Shown piece after piece: positions 1 to 5,899 of a stretch of DNA of 15,968 bases. Below the pieces are notes generated by a model, which did not search any database, had not been told where the DNA came from, and saw only the letters and a list, made by a program, of their open reading frames with translations. The translations under genes and the position numbers were made by a program. Positions within the stretch are counted from its first letter, which is position 1; each line of letters opens with the position of its first letter. This stretch comes from Acanthamoeba lenticulata (Eukaryota > Discosea > Longamoebia > Acanthamoebidae), in assembly GCA_002179805.1 (NCBI GenBank), contig NAVB01000370.1, positions 1 to 15,968 of the forward strand. The letters are read 5' to 3'.

Positions 1-591
1 AAAAAGAGAGCAAGCGAGTTGGCACTCGGCTGAACGACACAACAGGCAGAACGAGGGCCGGCGGTCCACCTGCGACGCATCGCCGCGGTCGCTGACCGCA
101 AGCGCATTGGCGCCGTGTTCGAGGAGCAATGCAACCACGTGCTGGTGGCCGTGGCGTGCGGCGTAGTGCAGCGGTGTTTGACGCAGATCGTCGCGCCGGT
201 CAATGTCACACTGGCGCGCCACATATTTCCCTGCACGACACTCATCGCGTCAGCAGCGGCACACACGAGTGAACAGAGTGGACCTCACTTTGGAGGAGGA
301 ACTGCACGGCCGGCCAGTTGCCGTTGGCGCAGGCCAGGTGGAACGGGGTGGCTCCGGTGCGGTCCTGCCTGTAGGCGCGAAAATTGGGAGACAAGGAGCA
401 AGTCATTGTATGGGTTTGTCTACAAACGGGTGGGGGTGGGGTCGGTACGCGGTGGCACTGGCGCCGGCGTCAAGCAGCAGCGACCAGAGCCGTAAGTGCG
501 GCGACCATACCAACGACGCCGCGCGCAGCCACCGCACGACGCCACAACTCATCCAGTACCAGCTGCCACCTTCTTCGGTCGCTTCAAGCGT
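1..591 (-). CDS. Ankyrin-repeat protein, partial, at least three exons
   Basis: Ankyrin repeats are protein-binding modules. On the minus strand three pieces join in frame. Exon A ends at 449 with LLLDAGASATA. Intron 448-369 (GTACCG...TACAG, 80 nt) follows. Exon B (368-289) encodes QDRTGATPFHLACANGNW and then PAVQFLLQ. Intron 288-231 (GTGAGG...TGCAG, 58 nt) follows. Exon C (230-1) encodes DDLRQTPLHYAARHGHQHVV and then ALLLEHGANAL. The splices rebuild consecutive repeats with the TPLHxAA and LLLxxGA signatures, and both introns contain stops or shift the frame if retained. The frame stays open to position 1, so the C-terminus is outside the window. The 5' boundary is unclear. Exon A is open to about 591, where TTCTCTTAG could be an acceptor, but its upstream part looks less ankyrin-like than another frame of the same DNA (549-478). 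An extra intron or a frameshift is possible there. I am confident of the family and less so of the exon ends. Confidence 0.68.
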
Positions 592-708
592 CTAAGAGAA
601 AGGTTCCGGTCAGCACACGCCCAACCTCATCGTCCCCCTCAGGGCATAGTCAATGGGGTTGAGAGCCCTTAGAAGGGTCCAGTAGCTTAGGGTACGTGCC
701 AGAGTGGG

Positions 709-747
709 AAAGGGTCCCCTGTTGGCGTTGACCAACGTCGACCCTTT
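709..747. other. Composite stem-loop in a gene-free stretch
   Basis: The arms AAAGGGTC (709-716) and GACCCTTT (740-747) are perfect reverse complements. A second stem, GTTGG (721-725) with CCAAC (732-736), nests inside around a 6-nt loop, with a small internal bulge between the two. It lies in the gene-free stretch 600-976, between the divergent ankyrin gene and first F-box gene, so it is not at the 3' end of either. It might be a terminator of a lost gene or a regulatory palindrome. I see nothing else convincing in 600-976; a minus-strand frame there (610-966) has no ATG and no family signature. Confidence 0.5.
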
Positions 748-976
748 AGACGCACTATGTAATACTAAAAGAAACCTGCAGAGAAACGATAGTTGTTTTG
801 GCGTCACCGAGGGGGACAGTGACAAGGCCGACGACACTCTGCGTTTCTTGTGTTTGTGATGATCGACGCCGTCGCTGGCGATATTCCCCGCCCTCTCTAA
901 TAGTAACCGCCTCTTCAAGTTGCACTTCATCGGTTTGGTGTGCGCCACGTGATGGACCACCTCCACGGATCAAACC

Positions 977-2842
977 GTGTCTATCGCGACAGTGCTACCA
1001 GAGGAGATGATTGACAACATCATCGAGGTCTTCATCAACGTCTCCAAGAACGATCACGACCAACACCACCACCAGCAGCAGTCAGACGATGATCGTGCCG
1101 TGGCGTTCCTGCAGTCGATCCTACCACTCAGGTGTGTGTGCAAGCAGTGGAAGACTCTCTTCGATACTCAGCCATTTTGGAGAACTTTCGCAGGTTTCTT
1201 GCAACAAACTGCAACAGCCGGTGCATGTCAGGAAAGACTACGCGGCATCCTGTCGAGCGCATCGCCAGTGCGTGGTGGCGAGCCAGTCATCGTGTACCTG
1301 GCGACGCAGTGGCTGCTGTCTGACAAGAACATCAGTGCGACGCGACTGGCCAACCCGACCAAAGGGTCGAGTCGAGCATCTTACGTCAAGGCCCATCAGC
1401 GCATGTTCGTCGAGTTGCCCGTTTCGGCCGCCGCCGATGCAGACGTTGCGAAACTCATCAATCCACGGATGCCCGATTTCACGAGTGCCAAGATGGAAGC
1501 CACGGTCTTTGACGATCCCTTCTCGTTCATGCGTTTCGTTTCACCCACCATGTCCACAGCAGTGCTGCGTAACGGTGACGGACGCTTGGTGGCCGTCAAG
1601 GAGTGCTCCACGTCGAGGCAAGGGTCTGGCAACTACAGACAGCTTCTATGGCGTCACAACTGGAGGTGTCGTGATCGCAACAGCAGCATCAGCAGCACCA
1701 ATGGTGATGATGGGACCATCTTCCGTCACCCCAAGGTCCTTCGAGGACGTCTTCTCGACAGGAAGAGACGAGGATCTGTCACGGACCCCGGTGGTTCGCC
1801 TGCGATGATGAAGCACCCGGCGACCGATCCCGACGCGCGCTTGATCATCATTACGTTCCCGCAGAAGGAGAGTCGTGTGGACACAACCTACATCTACCCG
1901 GAGCCACCGCTCGATGCTACGAGACAGCCGCACCTGTGTATCACGTACAGGATGCCTTCGGCGTGGAGCAAGGAGTTCAAGTGCCTCTGTACGTCATTGT
2001 TCCGCGAGCTGGCCCAGGTTGTGGTGGAGCATAAGGCGCGTAGCCTTTTCGCCAAGCACCATCACTTGATCAGCGGGCCGTGGTCTAGCGCCAACGTCTA
2101 CGTGGTTCTCCTCGATGGACACCAGGTTGTGAGTTGCTGCGAGATCAGCGTGTCACGACGGAAGGCGCCAAAGTTCCCCAAGGGTTCAGAGTCAGAATGC
2201 ACGTCGTCATCATCGTCGGAGGCCAACGTCGACCTACTGTGGAACCAGCCTCGCCACGACGAATTCTCCCCCCGTCATGATGACGACGACGAAGAGGAGG
2301 ACGAGGACGACGAGGAGGCGGAGGATGATGAGGACGATGAGGAGGAGGAGGAGGAGGAGGAAGACGACAACAACAACGACGACGACATGGCAGACAGGGA
2401 TACCGAGCAGCCAGCGAACGTCACATTCTCCATAACGCAAACACCTCTGGTCGTCACCGTGTCGAGATACATGGCGTGTGAGATAATGGCTGTGGGTGAG
2501 AAGGTGGAACTGTCTCGGCCGGATGGGCTGTTCCAATCCTATCACGCCCCGGTGAGACTCGACACCATCCAGCGCAACGCAAGAGCACTACTGACCTCAG
2601 TCGAGATGCTGGTGGATGAGCAGATGCATCTCTATGACGTCTTCGAGTCTAACGAGCTGGCGGTCTACCGACCACGTGATAAATCGCTACAAGTGACAAA
2701 CCGGGTAATGCAATTCGACGAGGATGCACAGCGAAAGGAAAAGGCGTTCTATACATCCCTGCTTGAGGTCATTGCAAAGCTCAACGAAGCTCAGTGTATT
2801 ATGCGAGAAAGCAAAAGACTAATGGAACAGCCGCATTATTAA
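977..2842 (+). CDS. F-box-like protein with long acidic tract; start codon unclear
   Basis: F-box proteins usually bind SKP1 and bring substrates to SCF ubiquitin ligases. The frame opens with LPEEMIDNIIEVF (residues 7-19 from 977) and continues, after a Gln/His/Asp-rich insert, with LRCVCKQWKTLF and QPFWRTF (51-71). Together these form an F-box split by about 30 residues. Most of the remaining 550 residues are unrecognised. A run of almost pure Asp/Glu lies at about residues 433-470 (2276-2390). The only codon at the frame opening that could start translation before the F-box is GTG at 977. The first in-frame ATG is 1007, inside the F-box. An ATG at 952 is in another frame, and an in-frame stop lies at 950-952. 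A frameshift, a missing 5' exon or a base error is therefore likely. The stop (2840-2842) overlaps the stop of the convergent coiled-coil gene. The gene is intronless and virus-like in style, but its origin is unproven. Confidence 0.75.
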   Translation: MSIATVLPEEMIDNIIEVFINVSKNDHDQHHHQQQSDDDRAVAFLQSILPLRCVCKQWKTLFDTQPFWRTFAGFLQQTATAGACQERLRGILSSASPVRGGEPVIVYLATQWLLSDKNISATRLANPTKGSSRASYVKAHQRMFVELPVSAAADADVAKLINPRMPDFTSAKMEATVFDDPFSFMRFVSPTMSTAVLRNGDGRLVAVKECSTSRQGSGNYRQLLWRHNWRCRDRNSSISSTNGDDGTIFRHPKVLRGRLLDRKRRGSVTDPGGSPAMMKHPATDPDARLIIITFPQKESRVDTTYIYPEPPLDATRQPHLCITYRMPSAWSKEFKCLCTSLFRELAQVVVEHKARSLFAKHHHLISGPWSSANVYVVLLDGHQVVSCCEISVSRRKAPKFPKGSESECTSSSSSEANVDLLWNQPRHDEFSPRHDDDDEEEDEDDEEAEDDEDDEEEEEEEEDDNNNDDDMADRDTEQPANVTFSITQTPLVVTVSRYMACEIMAVGEKVELSRPDGLFQSYHAPVRLDTIQRNARALLTSVEMLVDEQMHLYDVFESNELAVYRPRDKSLQVTNRVMQFDEDAQRKEKAFYTSLLEVIAKLNEAQCIMRESKRLMEQPHY

Positions 2843-3729
2843 GCGCCATGACGCTGAAGTTGTTGGACGTCGTTGGCTTGGACGCGTCTACGTTTGATGG
2901 CTTCTTTAGGGTTAGGTGTGGGTGCCTTCACGTCCGCTGTGGGGTTCTTTCGTTTGACACCATTGGGTTGCTGCTGCTGATGCTGCTGCTGTCGCTGCTG
3001 CTGTAGCTGCTGGGACGTCGAGGTATGTCGCCCTGTGGCCACCAGCAGCTGGTTGTGTTTGTGTGTCCAACACTGCTCCAGATCGGTCATTAAGAGTTCG
3101 GACGCATTGGGCGAAAGAGCTCGTGGACCATCTATAAAGTCTTTGAAACAAGACCACGTGGTCTCGAGGAGGATGCGCGTGACTGAAGAAGCGTTCCTAC
3201 AGCGATCTTGTTCGTTGACGCGCTTGAGTTGCTTCAGTTTCTTGTCCACCACACTCAGGCTTTCGGAGAAAACTCGTGATTTACTGTTTGGTGTGGCTTG
3301 TTGTTGTTGCTGGTCTGCCACTGACTGACAACGAGCATCTTGCGAATCTTCGCACTTTTCATAGTCACCTTCGTCGCCATCGTCATCGTCGATGTGCGTG
3401 GTGGTGATGGCGCCGCTGACGGGTTGATGCGACGTGCGCGAAGGTTGTGTGGCTGTGAGAGCTGCGAGGCGCTTCTTGAGGGCTTTGTTTTCTTCGAATG
3501 CCTCTTGGATGCGCTTTTCTCTCTCGGCGGTCTCCTCCTTGAGAGCCTCGAATGTGGCTTGCTTGCGGTCCGCCCCGATCATCCACCGCAGGCTTTCTCC
3601 CTGCTCTTCCGAAATGTCCTCATTGTCTGACAGGGGCAGTGCATCTGTACGTGTGCATTTGCGGCCGCCACCGGAACCGTTTGCTTTTCGCTTTGTGGTC
3701 GTCGTGGCTTTGGGCTCGGCGGGGTCCAT
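2839..3729 (-). CDS. Basic coiled-coil protein, nuclear-looking, unrecognised
   Basis: This is a 296-residue frame from a clear ATG at 3729. I do not recognise a family. The N-terminus is rich in Lys/Arg/Thr (TTTTKRKA, RKCTRTD), suggesting a nuclear localisation signal. Residues about 47-95 form a heptad-like charged helix with EALKEETAEREKRIQEAFEE and ENKALKKRL, probably a coiled coil. An acidic patch (DDDDGDEGDYEKCED), glutamine runs and a basic C-terminus with KRKN and KRRR follow. A central segment around SSVTRILLETTWSCFKDFID may be a folded helical unit. It is convergent with the F-box gene, with overlapping stops (TTA at 2839-2841 against TAA at 2840-2842). It diverges from the HMG gene across 286 nt. 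A plausible role is binding nucleic acid or another nuclear protein, but that is inference. Confidence 0.7.
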   Translation of the reverse strand: MDPAEPKATTTTKRKANGSGGGRKCTRTDALPLSDNEDISEEQGESLRWMIGADRKQATFEALKEETAEREKRIQEAFEENKALKKRLAALTATQPSRTSHQPVSGAITTTHIDDDDGDEGDYEKCEDSQDARCQSVADQQQQQATPNSKSRVFSESLSVVDKKLKQLKRVNEQDRCRNASSVTRILLETTWSCFKDFIDGPRALSPNASELLMTDLEQCWTHKHNQLLVATGRHTSTSQQLQQQRQQQHQQQQPNGVKRKNPTADVKAPTPNPKEAIKRRRVQANDVQQLQRHGA

Positions 3730-3916
3730 GACTGTGGGTCACGTATGGTGTGGGTGTTTTGACGCGCGAGCGCGTGGGTGGAAATGACGGAGTTACGCAT
3801 GTCGTCGGTGGGTCAATCGTCTACCGACGTCGCCGACGCAACTTCGTAACAAGTTCTGTGTGACGAACCCGGTGGGTCCGTCCGGATATCCTTCCGTGTG
3901 TGCGTCCGCGGCTGGG

Positions 3917-4015
3917 GATTAATATCGCCCGCTGACACAACATAGGATCACTTCACCAACCACTCTAACCCCACACGAACGCAAACCGCTCCAGTGGCCA
4001 CCTTAGATTAAAAAA
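3917..4015 (+). promoter_or_regulatory. AT-rich core promoter candidates upstream of the HMG gene
   Basis: The 286-nt divergent spacer 3730-4015 serves both the coiled-coil gene and the HMG gene. Two AT-rich islands stand out in its GC-rich sequence. GATTAATATC (3917-3926) is about 90 nt before the HMG ATG, and TTAGATTAAAAAA (4003-4015) abuts it. A similar box, ATTTATCTAAAAA (13044-13056), sits 15 nt before the ATG of the second F-box gene. A TATA-like role or a very short leader is possible. There is no transcription evidence. Confidence 0.3.
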
Positions 4016-5578
4016 ATGTCTTCCAGTGACGAGGAGTTCATGCACGAGGAGGAGGAGATCAACGAGGAGGGTCTCTCCGACGCGGAGGAGGAGATTGAGG
4101 AGGAGTCCGATATCGAGGAGCTCGACGACGAGACCCGTCCTGCCCTCAAGAAGGGAGGCAAGAAGAAGGCCGGTGTCAAGCGCAAGACCTCCTCCTCATC
4201 CTCCGCCGCCGCCGCCACCTCTTCTTCCAAGAAGAAGAAGCGCGATCCCGATGCCCCCAAGCGCGCCATGAACGCCTACATGTTCTTCGCCAATGACAAG
4301 CGCGCTGCCGTTCGCAAGGCCAAGCCCGAGCTATCTGTGACCGAGATCGGTAAGGAGCTCGGCAGGCTCTGGAAGAAGGCCACCGAGTCCGATAAGAGCA
4401 AGTACGACGTCAAGGCCAAGGCCGACCAGAAGCGCTATGAGCGTGAGATGACCAAGTACAAGGCCAAGAAGGCCCTTACCGACCCGCCCAAGAAGCCCCT
4501 TAACGGTTTCATGCACTTCTCCAAGGAGAGGCGCGAGACGCTCAAGGCCGACCACCCCGAGTGGAAGATGGAGAAGATCAGCAAGGCCCTTGGTGAGGCC
4601 TGGGGCAAGATGTCCGAAACTCAGAAGAAGAAGTTCGATGACCTTGCCGAGCGTGACAAGAAGCGCTACAACACCAAGAAGGCCGAGTGGGAGCGCAAGT
4701 ACGGCCCTGTCTCCACCGCCTCCGCCGCCACCGGTGCCTCTCGCAAGAGGAAGCGCAGTGACGAAGAGACCCGTGGCACCTCCACTGTTGGCAAGTATGG
4801 AAAGTACAGGAAGAGCGCCGAGGCCAAGCGTGTCCCGGCCAACACCCCCCGTGCTATTCCCACCACCGACAAGGCCAAGGCCCTGTTCGCCAAGAAGCGA
4901 GAGGCCATGAAGCTTCCCGAGACGGCCACCGATGCCGACACCGAGCTCATCCTCAGTCTCGACGGTGGTACTGTTGCTGCTGCCCTGTGGCACGCCCTGG
5001 CGCCCTCTAGTCAGCGTGAGAAGGCGTTCAGCGAGACCGAAGACGCCAAGCTCGCTGACATTCTTCTCAAGAAGAAGGCCAACAAGGAGTCGCCGTACAT
5101 CAGCGGCCTCCCGGCCAAGCTGGCCCGCGCCTCGGACTGGCTCGCCAAGCCCGAGAACGCCTACAAGGCCCTCCTGTTCGCCCGCAAGTACGATGGGGCC
5201 AAGAAGACCGCCATCGAGGACCGTCTCAGGCTCAGCTTGAGCCAGTACATCCCCGTCGTCTTCCCCGAGACGGCACAGATGGATTCGATTGTGCGTGCCC
5301 TCAAGCGCGTCTACGGTGCTGACTACGCGCAGAAGAGGGACAAGGCTTCCCTCAAGAAGAAGGAGGAAGCTGACTTCAACATCGAGGCCGGTCTCACGGG
5401 TCGCAACTCGGAGGGCCTCTACCCGCTTCAGTCCGGCGATCGCTTCGAGGTCTACCTCGCCCCCAAGGAGCTGGCGGACAAGCTCGTTGGCAAGAGCTTT
5501 GGCTACAAGCCCACGCGCTTCCAGGACCTCAAGAAGGCCAAGCAGGACGGCAAGGTCTCCCGCATGGGCTTCCTGTAA
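4016..5578 (+). CDS. Double HMG-box protein with acidic N-terminus and unrecognised C-terminal domain
   Basis: HMG boxes bend DNA and act in chromatin and DNA packaging. This 520-residue protein starts at an ATG preceded by an A-run. Residues 1-40 are highly acidic, and 44-76 are a Lys/Ser/Ala linker. Box A (about 79-149) has DAPKRAMNAYMFFANDKR and ELSVTEIGKELGRLWKK. Box B (about 158-228) has PPKKPLNGFMHFSKERRE and KISKALGEAWGKMSETQKKK. A KRKR signal follows at 243-247. Residues about 284-520 form a compact mixed alpha/beta-looking region that I do not recognise; it ends KVSRMGFL. That extension of more than 200 residues is unusual for HMGB-type proteins. Codon use is strongly biased (AAG, GCC, CTC, GAG), as in a highly expressed gene. 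The gene is intronless. Two perfect stem-loops lie downstream. A virion or nuclear DNA-compaction role is possible if viral; a host chromatin protein is the alternative. Confidence 0.9.
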   Translation: MSSSDEEFMHEEEEINEEGLSDAEEEIEEESDIEELDDETRPALKKGGKKKAGVKRKTSSSSSAAAATSSSKKKKRDPDAPKRAMNAYMFFANDKRAAVRKAKPELSVTEIGKELGRLWKKATESDKSKYDVKAKADQKRYEREMTKYKAKKALTDPPKKPLNGFMHFSKERRETLKADHPEWKMEKISKALGEAWGKMSETQKKKFDDLAERDKKRYNTKKAEWERKYGPVSTASAATGASRKRKRSDEETRGTSTVGKYGKYRKSAEAKRVPANTPRAIPTTDKAKALFAKKREAMKLPETATDADTELILSLDGGTVAAALWHALAPSSQREKAFSETEDAKLADILLKKKANKESPYISGLPAKLARASDWLAKPENAYKALLFARKYDGAKKTAIEDRLRLSLSQYIPVVFPETAQMDSIVRALKRVYGADYAQKRDKASLKKKEEADFNIEAGLTGRNSEGLYPLQSGDRFEVYLAPKELADKLVGKSFGYKPTRFQDLKKAKQDGKVSRMGFL

Positions 5579-5723
5579 GAAAATCTCCAAACCAAATAAT
5601 CGTTCCTTCCCAACAAAAGAGAGGGGGCGGGGTGGCGTAGGCTTTTTGGGGAGGGGTGCTTGCTTAGGTGTACAAAAGCTCCGAACTGGCGCAACCAGCT
5701 GCACGGAACGATAACGCACATCT

Positions 5724-5752
5724 TTCTTTTTCCTTAAAGATTGGAAAAAGAA
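5724..5752 (+). terminator. Perfect 10-bp stem-loop, first of two downstream of the HMG gene
   Basis: TTCTTTTTCC (5724-5733) and GGAAAAAGAA (5743-5752) pair perfectly around the 9-nt loop TTAAAGATT. It lies 145 nt after the HMG stop codon. Giant viruses such as mimiviruses and pandoraviruses are known to end transcripts at palindromic hairpins just downstream of genes. A similar role here is inference from shape and position. Confidence 0.5.
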
Positions 5753-5790
5753 CCTTCCACACGTTTCTCAAGACCTGTCGCGAAGAAAAA

Positions 5791-5820
5791 GGCATAATCT
5801 GAATTAAAAAAGATTATGCC
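5791..5820 (+). terminator. Perfect 10-bp AT-rich stem-loop, second downstream of the HMG gene
   Basis: GGCATAATCT (5791-5800) and AGATTATGCC (5811-5820) pair perfectly around the 10-nt loop GAATTAAAAA. It follows the first hairpin by 38 nt. The 321-nt spacer 5579-5899 contains no convincing gene. Two perfect hairpins in tandem behind one gene suggest a transcript-end signal of the giant-virus type. A structured host 3' UTR is the alternative. Confidence 0.55.
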
Positions 5821-5899
5821 GAGAGCATTCTTGAGCTATCGCAGAATCTGTGGCGGGGTGGAATGTGGCTGCACGTTTTCGCGCTAAAATTAGTCGCCA

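Noticed and set aside
115..595. Plus-strand frames at the left edge
   Set aside because: The minus strand there encodes ankyrin repeats with matching splice sites, so these frames are shadows.
610..966. 118-codon minus-strand frame upstream of the F-box gene
   Set aside because: It starts only at GTG, has no recognisable domain and includes a stem-loop; not supported as a gene.
4331..5719. 462-codon open frame on the minus strand opposite the HMG gene
   Set aside because: It is Leu/Gly/Val-rich because it mirrors the AAG/GCC/CTC-biased codons of the HMG gene. It has no domain signature, while the plus strand has two clear HMG boxes.
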